Source: Prostheceraeus crozeri
Lineage: Eukaryota > Platyhelminthes > Polycladida > Euryleptidae
Direction of reading: 5' to 3'
DNA length: 64,000 bases
Assembly: GCA_907163375.1 (NCBI GenBank)
Contig: CAJQUW010016168.1
Location: forward strand, 434,001-498,000
Each line of letters begins with the position of its first letter. Within the stretch, counting starts at the first letter, position 1. This document shows, piece after piece, positions 23,144 to 32,870 of this stretch. A program made the position numbers and the translations under genes. The notes under the pieces were generated by a model. That model did no database searches. It was not told where the DNA came from and saw only the letters and a program-made list of their open reading frames with translations.

Positions 23144-23782
23144 CCACCTCTATCGGACATAAATGCAAAATTCCTGTATTTCAAATTCATTGCGTACTAT
23201 GCAGAATACCATGGCTGGTACCCATGTAGGCCCCACAGCTGTGAATGCTACAATATAACTATGTCCATTCGATGTCTATACATTCAAAGTGCAAAACAGG
23301 GAAAGCGGTAGCAAGTTCTACATACTTACGTTATCGGCGAGTCTCTTAACAGTTACTGTTAATTATGAGCGCCAAGACATCTATAGATATCAACTTCGTT
23401 CGAATTTCACACGTACAGCCATCCACTCAGCTGTCCTCACCCATAATATAGTCATTTCATTTTTTAACTCCCGCTACTATAGATACACCTACATTATGAT
23501 GGTGACGTATGCAGCTGTCAGAAGCTGTCAAGTTTGACCTATTTAAAGTTAAGTTTGAGGAGAAATTAATAAATAATGTCAATGAGGCTTAAATCTATCT
23601 TTCACTAGAAGCATGCATCGGATGTCAACATCAAAGTACAGGATCAGTTTTATCATTTCTACATTGGCATTTCTTTGATGTCAAATATCCTTTCTATTTT
23701 TTTAATTAAAAATATTCGAAATTATTAGCTGTGTTTTTCATTAAGCTACGGATCGACAGTATTTTATCAGTGAGATAACAAT

Positions 23783-24506
23783 AGTCCGACAGTCAGAGCG
23801 AGTTTCTGCAGGGAACGAGGCCGAAAATGAGACTTTCACAGAATGATGTACATCCTATGCCTACTACGAATTCGCGCGTCTGCCGATTTCTAGTGAGCTC
23901 CTCTACTTGTCAGACACGATCAAAGAAAAACACATGTTAATCCAATGGGAGGCAGATTGCAGTTTTTGGTCAAAATGAAATTTTCTGTGTTTTCTGTTAT
24001 CAATTAAAAAGTACTAGGTCTAGAGCCATAGTTTATGACATGTAATGTCTTCAGGTCATTTCCTATCATGTGTAGGTGATAGTATCATGCTTCTGATCGG
24101 CGATCCATGCGATAATGGGGTTCAATGTGGATAAAGTGGGTCAACATATTGGTGCTTGACGACAGTAGCAGGCTTGTCAAATCTGAATGCATGTAGTTTC
24201 ATACACAAATGTTCATGAACCTGATAAGAAATGACCTGAAGACATTCCATGTCATAAACTAGTATAAACTAGACCTAGTACTTTTTAATTGATAACAGAA
24301 ATGAAAATTTCATTTTGACCAAAAACTACAATCTGCCTCCCATTGGATTAACAATGTGTTTTTCTTTGATCGTGTCTGACAAGTAGAGGAACTCACTAGA
24401 AATCGGCAGACGCGCGAATTCGTAGTAGGCATAGGGTGTACATCATTCTGTGAAAGTTTCATTTTCGGCCTCGTTCCCTGCAGAAACTCGCTCTGGCTGC
24501 CGGACT
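23783..24506. mobile_element. 0.72-kb foldback element (AGTCCG family), COPS5 intron
   Basis: The inverted arms 23783-24068 and 24223-24506 are about 285 bp each and very similar, with a 155-bp centre. Outer ends AGTCCGACAG and CTGCCGGACT; shared blocks include GAGCGAGTTTCTGCAGGGAA, GATTTCTAGTGAG and CCAATGGGAGGCAGATTG. Flanks show ACAAT on both sides (5-bp duplication if AGTCCG is the true end), though other cut points are possible. Relatives lie at 13289 and 39628. No coding sequence. Confidence 0.85.
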
Positions 24507-24813
24507 ACAATAGCCAATATTGAGATAATCAGCTAGTCTGTAAATAAGGTAGTGAGCATTATTGAGTAGATGTGTACAATTAATGACTGTCAAATCCATC
24601 TAACTAAACATGGAAAAGACACCTACGAAAACCGGCGTTATATGATCAAAGCCAGCATTTATTAGGTTGCGAAAGTAAATCTTGTATCGATTGTTATTAT
24701 TTGAAAATTTGTAAAAAAGCATGCTTTCAATAAGTGTTTTAAAACACGTCATGTTTTCTTTGAACCTTAGTATTGACTGATGCCATTTATCAACTGAGTG
24801 AGGGACTTCTTAC

Positions 24814-25050
24814 CTTTCCGATCATCAATCCCATTACCTCCATATTTCCACCAGAACGAGCATGCATCGTCATTTTCAACAACGCTAAAGCTGAGATTTT
24901 GCATGATCGAAAATAATGAACATCCTTATCCCATGGTTTACTTGAGACAATGCTAGTATGAGTTCGCTCATCAAAATGATATACTTCATCAGCTAATGAT
25001 TCAACCTCATTTTCCAATTCCCAACGTTTTTGAGCTGTTGATGCATCCAT
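24814..25050 (-). CDS. COPS5: COPS5 first coding exon
   Basis: The start ATG at 25050 gives [16 protein letters not shown], corresponding to the human AQKTWEL start region. The preceding CTCTCTTTTAG is a good acceptor, so a 5' untranslated exon may lie upstream. The exon encodes [20 protein letters not shown] and [18 protein letters not shown], including the catalytic Glu71 of the JAMM site. Donor AAG|GTAAGA, phase 0, 79 codons. The residues before KPW are much less conserved than the MPN core. The 4.15-kb intron to the next exon carries two foldback elements. The CAGGG transposon copy A begins only 331 bases upstream of this ATG. Confidence 0.94.
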
Positions 25051-26007
25051 TCTTCTAAAAGAGAGAAATGAATAAAAAGTCAAACAAACTAAGACTTAAT
25101 TGTGTTGATGAAGAAGCATCAAGTTAAGTAGATATAATATCAACACGAACGTTATGACGTTTGTGACAATCACTCTGTAAAAAAGTAAATGCCATACAGC
25201 CAATGACATGATATGTACATGTTGAGAATCTATTCTTAAAAAACTTCGCCGAGATGTTGAAAAATGTGAGAGGAAAGCAAAATAAAGAGATGCTGTTATA
25301 TCTTGATGTTGAGCGCATCAAATCTGGTATAGGATATGGCAATTTACATCCAAGACTAAAATTGTGCTGGATGGTTTGTCCAGGGCTGCTACTCTTATCA
25401 AAAATAAAAACCGGAAAGTCAAATCGGAATGGGCACCCCCTTGATAACGTAGTCGTGGGCCCCCTCAAAGTAAGAAACTTACGATTATTCGATATCACAC
25501 AACCTGGTAACTTTTGAAAGTGTTAAAGCAGAAGTTGGGTCTCTTCTCGTCAAGATGCTTCTGAATCGTCACAGTTAGCAAGTAAATGTATTTAATTATT
25601 ACTGATGCTCATTCAATCATCAGCTTCATCAAGGTGCACCAGAAGACATGACTCGAGCAGCTACTATTTTCAGGAGAAGCGTTTTCGAAGGTTGGAATTG
25701 AGTTTACTACAAAGACCCCTCTACCCTCCCCCTAATGCAAAATCAGCATCAAGCCATTGAACGATTGACGATTTCAGCTTGATATAAAGACTGTATATTA
25801 TCGAATAATCTACATGTAGGCCTTCGGATTATTTTACTTAACTGTTTCATAGACAACTTTCTTCATTTCGATCAAAAATTTTACATTCAAATTTATAATG
25901 CAGTATTCTCGTGTAGCTTTGTCATTTTCTATTAATCGTGCCATGACGTCACGCGGTGCAAGATCCCGTTCTTATTGTGAAGAATTTTCATTAAACCACT
26001 AGGAAAT

Positions 26008-26290
26008 TGTTGTCCAGCTGTTCTACGTTTGGAAGACCGCTTCAGCAGAGCAGTCTGGTCACAGCAAATATCTTCATACAAAATCCATGGTCAGCGCGGT
26101 CTAAATGCTTGGGCAAACTATTTTCTTTGAGGGAATCATCATTCTTTCGAGAAATCGAGAATGTGTGGTAAAATCTCCCTTTCTAAACTGCATAAAATAT
26201 ACCGAATGTCATGAAGAATAGAATATATTCATGCAGGATTGAATGCCAGCGCACTACTACAGACCCATCGTAAATTATTTAAACAGCAAT
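26008..26290 (+). pseudogene. mariner-like transposase scrap in copy A
   Basis: This is the counterpart, in opposite orientation, of 54060-54545 in copy B. It contains the same LLQQSGLVTANI-like, LNAWA-like and FMQD-like coding traces, with many stops. It ends abruptly at 26290 where copies A and B part. Confidence 0.5.
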
Positions 26291-26561
26291 TCTCCTAAAT
26301 CCCGGGATGAGAACGCAGTGTCAGAAAAAATCCGGAAGATATCCTCTAGGGACCCAAACGTTACCTTTTCTGGGGCCCATTTTCAGTTTTGATATGATTA
26401 TAAGTAATCCAAGATTCAATTTTAAATAGTTATGAATCTTTATGCGCCTACACATTATATACCATATGCTGCGACTAAAAATAAATTGATTATTAATGCA
26501 TTCAGGCCATAGATAATAATGAATTAGAGCTCAACCATTTTGAGACAAAGTATCGCAGACA

Positions 26562-26845
26562 AAACCTCCAGCCTTTTATGAGTGTAACTAGTAGAGCTTT
26601 GATATTTTTAAAGCGCCATAGGCGAAACCTGCACCCTTTAGAGAGTATAACTAGTTCAATTTTGATGTTTAATCAAGAGCAGCAGGCAAAACCTAGAGCC
26701 TTTTGAGAGTGCAGCAATTAGGGTTTTGATGTTTTATAAAGCGCCGTAGGAGAAGCCTCCACTCTTTTTGGAGTGCAACTAGTAGAATTTTGATGTAATT
26801 AATGATCTGCAGGCGAAACCTCCTGGAATGTATAAAGCACTTTCT
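26562..26845. repeat. 63-64 bp minisatellite
   Basis: There are about four and a half tandem units, each starting AAACCT and containing GAGAGTG(C/T)AACTAG, then TTTTGATGTTT, then AAAGCGCCGTAGGCG. Units are 63-64 bp with moderate divergence. The array lies in the part of copy A that copy B lacks. Confidence 0.75.
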
Positions 26846-27424
26846 CGGCATTACATTATCAAACAGGAATTAGGTCTACAACTTTTCTCAGCTCCATGTT
26901 ATTTCAAAATGTCCTGATGAGGGAGGTTTTTGTGAATCAAAATTTCTTGGCGTTTAAAATGAGTTTCATACAGAATGAGTAATAATAAATACTCAGTAGA
27001 ACAAATGGAATTGTTCTGCCATAGACTTGGCCAATCACCATAAAACATGGAGCCTACAAGTGAATCTGTGTATTTTCTCCTTGCAATCCATTTTACCATT
27101 TCATTTGAATTGGAGGGGTAGTTTCAGAATTAGAGCGAAAATTTGAATGTACCGGTATGCAGAATTTCTACACGAAAAGAAATCCTTGTCACTTCTGCAG
27201 TTGCTTGCGAGATCTCAATTTTCGCTGGTGTCTTCGCCTAAATTTAGCCGCTTTTGCAACAAGTGATCGTACAAAATATTCTTTCGTCACTCCCTTGTGT
27301 TCCCGAAACGTTTTATTAGATTTTTCTTTCATATTTTTCTGGCACGCTTCTTAAAAGATACTTTTTGGAGAGCATCAAAGCAATCAGAACTCAATTCATA
27401 ATAAACTCCATAATTACGTATTAC

Positions 27425-27861
27425 TTGAAGCTGGGACATTCCCATAACGATGTCTACATGTTTCATAATTTTAATAAACTTATAGTTAATAAGACTTAAG
27501 GTTTGTCCTTAAGAGGACAGGTGGTGCGTTCCCACCGGCAGACATTAAACGTTCAAGGCGCGTCAAACTTTTGACTATCCTAGGACTACATTTTAGAGCC
27601 AAACTTGACGAGATCGGTGTGGAGGACCTTCCCACTAGTCCATTTTTCACTCAGCGCTTCTAAAGCGGGGATGGACCTTACCCCTAATGGTCCTCTGACT
27701 TGTGATCCTCGACAAATGCATGAATGCATGAAGGTCTTTAAGCACAAAGACTTGACGGATCTGATTGCGTGCCGGGCGGACCTACCCGGGGGTCCATAAC
27801 ATAGCGCTATACGGGCTGGACTTCACCCTTAAGTGTACGAGATCGTACAAGGCCGCTTAAC
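27425..27861 (-). repeat. Naiad pseudo-LTR, 3' copy
   Basis: Direct repeat of 31315-31751, 437 bp, with no difference found by eye (offset 3890). Starts TTGAAGCTGGGACATTCCC and ends CAAGGCCGCTTAAC. A 64-codon antisense frame present in both copies simply reflects their identity. Pseudo-LTRs arise from tandem or template-jumping insertion in Penelope-like elements. Confidence 0.92.
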
Positions 27862-28331
27862 AAGTGATCTCCTTGGTCAAAGTTTCAGGCTCGATTGATT
27901 AGGAACTTATATATAAATAGACACTTAGTAATCACCATGTCAACCCCATGGAGACCAGTAACCGACACAGTCCATTCATCACACTAGGGTAGTTAGCGAT
28001 AAAAAAAAAAAAGAACAAACGTTTTTAAAACAAATAAAACAATAGCCAGTCGTCAGCAGGTACTCGCCTGGTTGCGTTTCGGCCCCTCTACCTGAACGCT
28101 CAAGCCCAGGCGGGCGGGGCCCCGCATAAACTTATATGCGGCTGGCATTCTAAAATCAATACAGTAATGATATGTGTAATAATAAGTAATACTGATAGTA
28201 ATAGTAAAAACAAAAACAAAACAACCGCAAAAGACGGATACATCCAAAACAAACTAAAATATATGTGTGAAATACTGAAATGGTATAACCAATAAAAAAA
28301 AATGTTAAGAAAACAGTGTTAATTATATTGT

Positions 28332-29075
28332 TTAAAATGCGCACTGCGATGTCAGCTGCCTGGCTGAGAAATATCCAAACTTGACTAGAAAATTGTTATG
28401 ACCGGTTAGGATTTTCTCAGTACATGCCTTCATTTTAGACTTACAATATCCTCTGCTGCTCATCACAAAAAGTGTCATATTAATTCGTTTAATTAGATCT
28501 TCAAGATGTGAGCAGATGCGACAATAACGTAAAACCTGGCCGGCAAATACATTAATTCCCATGTTATAAGGTATTGCACTGTCTGGAAATGTCAACAGAA
28601 CAACAGGGAAATCAAAATCTTCCACTTTATGATATATTGAGGTTCGAAGACCGTCTCTACTAGATTGGAGTCTCACATCGAGGTAAACAACGGCTTTGTC
28701 ATTGACTCCGTTTCTATCTGCAAGAAGCTCCATCGGGTAAATTTTTGGAATTAAGGTATTGAAATGCTTGTAATTTATTACGCATATATCGTCTATATAT
28801 CTCGAAGTGTTTGACAATAATTTAGCTAGTCCAAACTTTTTATTTTTAACCAATTGTTTCATAAAAGCAAATTCGCAATTTAACAGAAACAAGTCGGCAA
28901 GTAAAGGACTGCAATTCCCTCCCATTGGTACTCCTCGAATTTGTCTGAACACGTAACCGGTAAAAGAAATGTAGACTTCAGACACTATAAAATCAATAGC
29001 CTTCTTAAAAGAGTCCACGTCATAACAAGAATACCCCTTATATTTGATTTTGGAGAAAAAAAAACGACTTCTCAT
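28332..29075 (-). CDS. Naiad ORF, C-terminal part of reverse transcriptase
   Basis: This frame continues the reverse transcriptase begun in the 29038-31107 frame, offset by one base at a run of nine T (minus strand) at 29056-29064. It carries RT motif B GVPMGGNCSPLLADLFL (about residues 48-64 of this frame), the catalytic YIDD (93-96) and downstream thumb residues. The upstream frame ends 5 residues after the run. All RT catalytic aspartates expected here are present. The break is either a real inactivating indel, an assembly error in the homopolymer, or a slippage site. Ends with a normal stop at 28332. Confidence 0.9.
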   Translation of the reverse strand: MRSRFFFSKIKYKGYSCYDVDSFKKAIDFIVSEVYISFTGYVFRQIRGVPMGGNCSPLLADLFLLNCEFAFMKQLVKNKKFGLAKLLSNTSRYIDDICVINYKHFNTLIPKIYPMELLADRNGVNDKAVVYLDVRLQSSRDGLRTSIYHKVEDFDFPVVLLTFPDSAIPYNMGINVFAGQVLRYCRICSHLEDLIKRINMTLFVMSSRGYCKSKMKACTEKILTGHNNFLVKFGYFSARQLTSQCAF

Positions 29076-31107
29076 ATCCTACACACAAGTATCTACGATT
29101 AGTGGAATTGAATGTGAGATCAAGGATGGAAAAAATATTATTCTTGATAGCACCTTGATCTAAGTTTGTATAAAGAGTAGAGAAGTCAAAAACTTGCATA
29201 GAGTGGACGTTCACGTTAGAAATATTCCTCAAAAAATCTTGAGTCGAGGCTACACTCCAAAAATAAGAATAACCAGTATTACTCCTGATTGACTCACAGT
29301 ATCTATGGAAATTTTCTCTTATCACTTTCAGACCTTTGTTGATATTCACCGATAACTTTTTAGTTGTACAATTTCTGGCTCCGGCAATGAATCTAAACTT
29401 ATAAAGATTTTTATGCAATTTTGGAATCCAGAAAAGTTTTGGTAGTTTAAGGTCCTTGTCACTAACATTAATATTAAAGTTTGATTTCATATCTTTAACG
29501 TGTTTAGTAAGGACTTCCTTATCAGAAATAAGCTCAGGTTTATAAGTTGCATTGCCTACTGCAGTGGAAGAATCTATGTCAAAACCAAGCTCGTCCATCA
29601 GGATTTTGAGATAGAACTTTTTACATATGAAACTAAAGTTGTTGGATGCTTTATCGACAGGAACGACTATCAAGTTTTTATGGAGATCTTGCAACTCCTT
29701 ATCAACACAAACGTTGCTGCCATTATCTTTCCCACCCAACTTCTTACAACGAAAGATGCGGTGCTTTACTAACATCATGACCCTGTTTTTCCAAATAGAG
29801 AAGTCATCAACTTTTAAGTGAAGGCGACTGGACACACGAGATATATGATTATCTATGGAATCGCTGATCTCTTTTTGAATGGATTTCCATGATATTGACC
29901 TAGACAATCTGTGTTTAGTGCCATACGCGAATATAGCTCTGAGACCTGGATCATTTATTATATCTAAATTACCGGTAAAAACATGCCCATAAGGCTCATA
30001 AACAAAACTGGTCATCGAGTCACAGCTGCAATCGCTCTGTAAAATGCCAACAACTTCCTGAATTGTCAGGCTATTAAGAAACTTATTATAATTGAAGAAT
30101 TTCAAACAAATAGGGTTATTAAGCTTATGGTACACTTTGGGAGGATATAGATGTTTCGCTTTTTCTGGAACTAAAGCACAGACACTTTTATCATTAAATA
30201 CAGAAGGTAAATGAAGTTTGTCAACTAAATGGGACTTGAAAGGAATCACTATATGCGTTTTGTCTTCGGTAGAGCTATCCCTCTTGTTTCTATATAATTT
30301 ACTATGAACATATGTTGTCAAAACGAAAGATAGGTCATTCGACTGATCAAGAAGCCTAGAATACATAATTTTAAGCATGCTATCACTAATCGATTTCAAG
30401 CAATTATAGAAATGACTTATTTTGTTGCTCTTCATCAACTCTTGAAGCTCCTTGAGAATATCCTCACAACTATTAGATGGAGGATATTTCTTTCTACCCG
30501 ACTTCCTAAGGCCATGGCTTCTCTTACGTCTGCTAATAGGAGAACTAAAAAATGAAAATGAATTTGCAGTGTTCTGAGAGGCGCAACCTCCGCCTAACAC
30601 TCTGTCATTCAAACCCAAAGGATGCAAGGTGTTCAGCGTTCTTATATGAAAATCTTCCTTACTGTTAAGCTCGAAGGCAATTTCTGTATCAGATTTATTA
30701 CGAACATCGACAAAGTCAATAATTTGTATACTTACATCATCCCAACTGTGATTAGAACTATTAAAATGATTACTTAAATACGTATTGAGATGATTCTTTT
30801 GAACAGACTGCCGATGCCCATTAAGTCTACAATGTAATGGCTGTTTTGTCTGTCCAACATACTGGACCCCACATGATTGACATGTGATCAAATATATTAC
30901 ATGCCTACTCTTACACGAGAAACTACTAGGATAATTTAAAACGAACCGTCTGCCGGTACTAAAACTCTTAAAAGTAGTATTAGTGTCAAGAGATTTACAA
31001 CATAGGCATCTTTTGCTGCCACAGACATCAACACTACTGACGCATGTGGAGGGCGCTATCCACTCCTTCGCATTAACGTCATACACTTTAGCTTGCATTA
31101 TATCCAT
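29038..31107 (-). CDS. Naiad ORF, GIY-YIG endonuclease and RT N-terminal part
   Basis: 689 codons. Residues 29-37 hold the cysteine cluster CGSKRCLCC, and His114/His120 could complete the CCHH zinc site known from Penelope endonucleases. GIY-YIG nuclease at about 69-165: VIYLITC, VQYVGQT, CRLNGHR, then KEDFHIRTLNTLHPLGLN. A Lys/Arg-rich patch at 192-208 may be a nuclear signal. The CSC at 360-362 fits the CxC linker reported for the Naiad clade. RT begins around 480 (VVPVDKASNN), with IPKLHK at 561 and motif A FDFSTLYTNL at 640-649. No in-frame TGA, so no sign of the selenoprotein variant. Continues, one base out of frame, in 28332-29075. Confidence 0.92.
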   Translation of the reverse strand: MDIMQAKVYDVNAKEWIAPSTCVSSVDVCGSKRCLCCKSLDTNTTFKSFSTGRRFVLNYPSSFSCKSRHVIYLITCQSCGVQYVGQTKQPLHCRLNGHRQSVQKNHLNTYLSNHFNSSNHSWDDVSIQIIDFVDVRNKSDTEIAFELNSKEDFHIRTLNTLHPLGLNDRVLGGGCASQNTANSFSFFSSPISRRKRSHGLRKSGRKKYPPSNSCEDILKELQELMKSNKISHFYNCLKSISDSMLKIMYSRLLDQSNDLSFVLTTYVHSKLYRNKRDSSTEDKTHIVIPFKSHLVDKLHLPSVFNDKSVCALVPEKAKHLYPPKVYHKLNNPICLKFFNYNKFLNSLTIQEVVGILQSDCSCDSMTSFVYEPYGHVFTGNLDIINDPGLRAIFAYGTKHRLSRSISWKSIQKEISDSIDNHISRVSSRLHLKVDDFSIWKNRVMMLVKHRIFRCKKLGGKDNGSNVCVDKELQDLHKNLIVVPVDKASNNFSFICKKFYLKILMDELGFDIDSSTAVGNATYKPELISDKEVLTKHVKDMKSNFNINVSDKDLKLPKLFWIPKLHKNLYKFRFIAGARNCTTKKLSVNINKGLKVIRENFHRYCESIRSNTGYSYFWSVASTQDFLRNISNVNVHSMQVFDFSTLYTNLDQGAIKNNIFSILDLTFNSTNRRYLCVGYEKSFFFLQNQI

Positions 31108-31314
31108 ATTTCAAATGCCAGGACCCCATACTAAGCAAGGAATCCTTTCAGAGGTTGGACTTTAGATCCTTGCTATCTAATTGGTACTTAGACCTAACAC
31201 AACTACCGATGTCATTAATAAACCGCTATAAGAATGTGAGGCTTTCGCCTGCCAGCAGAGGTCCAGTAGCGGGGTCATAAACCACCAGCATCTGCAGACT
31301 TACTGTGTTAGCAA

Positions 31315-31751
31315 TTGAAGCTGGGACATTCCCATAACGATGTCTACATGTTTCATAATTTTAATAAACTTATAGTTAATAAGACTTAAGGTTTGTCCTT
31401 AAGAGGACAGGTGGTGCGTTCCCACCGGCAGACATTAAACGTTCAAGGCGCGTCAAACTTTTGACTATCCTAGGACTACATTTTAGAGCCAAACTTGACG
31501 AGATCGGTGTGGAGGACCTTCCCACTAGTCCATTTTTCACTCAGCGCTTCTAAAGCGGGGATGGACCTTACCCCTAATGGTCCTCTGACTTGTGATCCTC
31601 GACAAATGCATGAATGCATGAAGGTCTTTAAGCACAAAGACTTGACGGATCTGATTGCGTGCCGGGCGGACCTACCCGGGGGTCCATAACATAGCGCTAT
31701 ACGGGCTGGACTTCACCCTTAAGTGTACGAGATCGTACAAGGCCGCTTAAC
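31315..31751 (-). repeat. Naiad pseudo-LTR, 5' copy
   Basis: Direct repeat partner of 27425-27861, apparently identical over 437 bp. The 31108-31314 stretch between it and the ORF start is presumably the 5' untranslated region. The high-coordinate edge abuts the target duplication TTAC at 31754-31757. Confidence 0.92.
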
Positions 31752-32002
31752 TTTTACAACTTTCTCGTCAAGCATTTCCACCTAAATTTACTTCTTATTT
31801 CAAAACCTTAATTACTTGCGTTTCGTCCTGTTTGTTCAGGATCGACGAAAGGATCACTGACTTCCTTATAGAAGAATCTTCTGCTCAAGAGTCAAGTGGA
31901 TTTTTAGAAAACATCAGCTTTCAATTTGATCACCCTTAGAAATTACAGGGTCTTTAAGGTCCCCTAACAATCTGCATAGCCCAGTTCATAATTTTAAAGA
32001 GC

Positions 32003-32560
32003 GCATGCAAGAGCATATTCCCAAGTGGTGCTTAATGGGAAAACAACGACCTCGCTCCAAGCAATCACCTTCATCGTCAATAACACAGCATCACCTCATC
32101 TGTGTGATCATCCCCCATCAACAAGTGGCTTCAGTGTCATCAAGCAATGTCGATCTGCCCTGGATTTGAAAATCGGAGAAGCTGTCTGCATCAAACTATT
32201 CAAACCATCACTTTGTGTACAGAAGGACTTTCTTTTCAACTGTAATCTTATCCACTGACTTTAAGTCTATTTTTTGTCTTTCACTGTACATGTATGTCTC
32301 TGTCATTTAGGTCTACAAACTTCAGTCATTATCTCTCTTGCTACTCTTAGTTTCGAATAGTAGTATGTCTCTTCTTGCACTTTTGTGTCGTGGTGTTGCA
32401 TTTTACATGATTCCGAGTCCAATATATCTCTAGTTGACTGTCTTGATCAGTATTCATTTTATGGTGTGACAACGATTGTATCATTCTGCCGTCAACCCTG
32501 AAAGAGGCAGCGAGCGCAGGGCAATAAAACTATTCATCATGAGTTTCGGACTTCTACATG
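32003..32560 (+). mobile_element. 5'-truncated canonical Penelope-like element
   Basis: Inserted in copy A with a perfect 14-bp duplication TAATTTTAAAGAGC (31989-32002 and 32561-32574); copy B lacks it. The frame at 32025-32258 ends ALDLKIGEAVCIKLFKPSLC and VQKDF, resembling the last residues of the C-terminal GIY-YIG endonuclease of canonical Penelope elements (LKIxEAxYIxxxKPSLNxQ). About 300 bases of 3' untranslated sequence follow, with AATAAA near 32524. Strong 5' truncation is common for these elements. Another retroposon with a similar peptide end cannot be excluded. Confidence 0.6.
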
Positions 32561-32574
32561 TAATTTTAAAGAGC

Positions 32575-32790
32575 CCTATATTATCTAAAAAGGCCGCACA
32601 TGCTCTTGTCATTAACGGTGCCGGTCTCAATACTATAAGCCCCTTACCATCTCAAAAGGCCCCTCACGATCTTAAACGGTCCTGTTCACTATCTCAAAAG
32701 GGCCCCTCACCATCTTAAAGGGCCCCTTCACAATCTCAAAAGGGCCATTTCACAATCTTGAAGGGCCCCTTTCAAAATTTAAATTGTTCA
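32575..32790. repeat. GGGCCC-cored tandem repeat, copy A
   Basis: A series of about 20-bp units built on CTCAAAAGGGCCCCTCACCATC and related forms. It is the complement of the better preserved array at 52238-52460. It is a subterminal part of the CAGGG transposon, near its right end. Confidence 0.75.
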
Positions 32791-32870
32791 AAATCCAAAT
32801 TATTTGTGGCCGAACATTTTCTCACTATGTACTTTGTTTATTCAATTTTTCTGCCAAAAATACAAAAATA

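Larger units (their letters stand above)
27425..31753 (-). mobile_element. Naiad-type Penelope-like retroelement (N-terminal GIY-YIG)
   Basis: A 4.33-kb element in minus orientation, bounded by two identical 437-bp pseudo-LTR direct repeats, with a long open reading frame between. The TTAC at 27421-27424 and 31754-31757 is a 4-bp target duplication. Copy B of the host transposon near 52885-52900 shows the same site uninterrupted (CGTATTACAAC on its minus strand). The domain order GIY-YIG endonuclease, CxC linker, reverse transcriptase is that described for the Naiad/Chlamys clade, whereas canonical Penelope elements carry the endonuclease at the C-terminus. The trailing 27862-28331 contains an A-run and GC-rich hairpin-forming sequence near 28060-28140. 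Confidence 0.9.
25381..32870 (+). mobile_element. CAGGG DNA transposon, copy A (interrupted)
   Basis: The left end CAGGGCTGCTACTCTTATCA at 25381 matches the complement of the right end of copy B (55153). Homology to the reverse complement of copy B is clear for 25381-26290, 27150-27424 and 31754 to about 32860. The right terminus is decayed near 32870 (TTTTTCTGCC). Two later insertions interrupt it: the Naiad at 27425-31753 and a 558-bp element at 32003-32560. The middle 26290-27150 is not homologous to copy B and contains a minisatellite. Without insertions the copy is about 2.6 kb. Confidence 0.8.

Noticed and set aside
27605-27799. 64-codon frame found identically at 31495-31689, at first suggestive of a conserved small protein
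   Set aside because: Both copies lie in the identical Naiad pseudo-LTRs and are antisense to the element, so identity reflects duplication.
28058-28125. Possible hammerhead ribozyme near the Naiad 3' region (GGCCGAAACGC on the minus strand)
   Set aside because: No CTGATGA box or stem I partner is present, and Naiad elements are reported to lack canonical hammerheads.
29500-29821. Plus-strand frames within the Naiad ORF
   Set aside because: Shadows of the long minus-strand reverse transcriptase frame.
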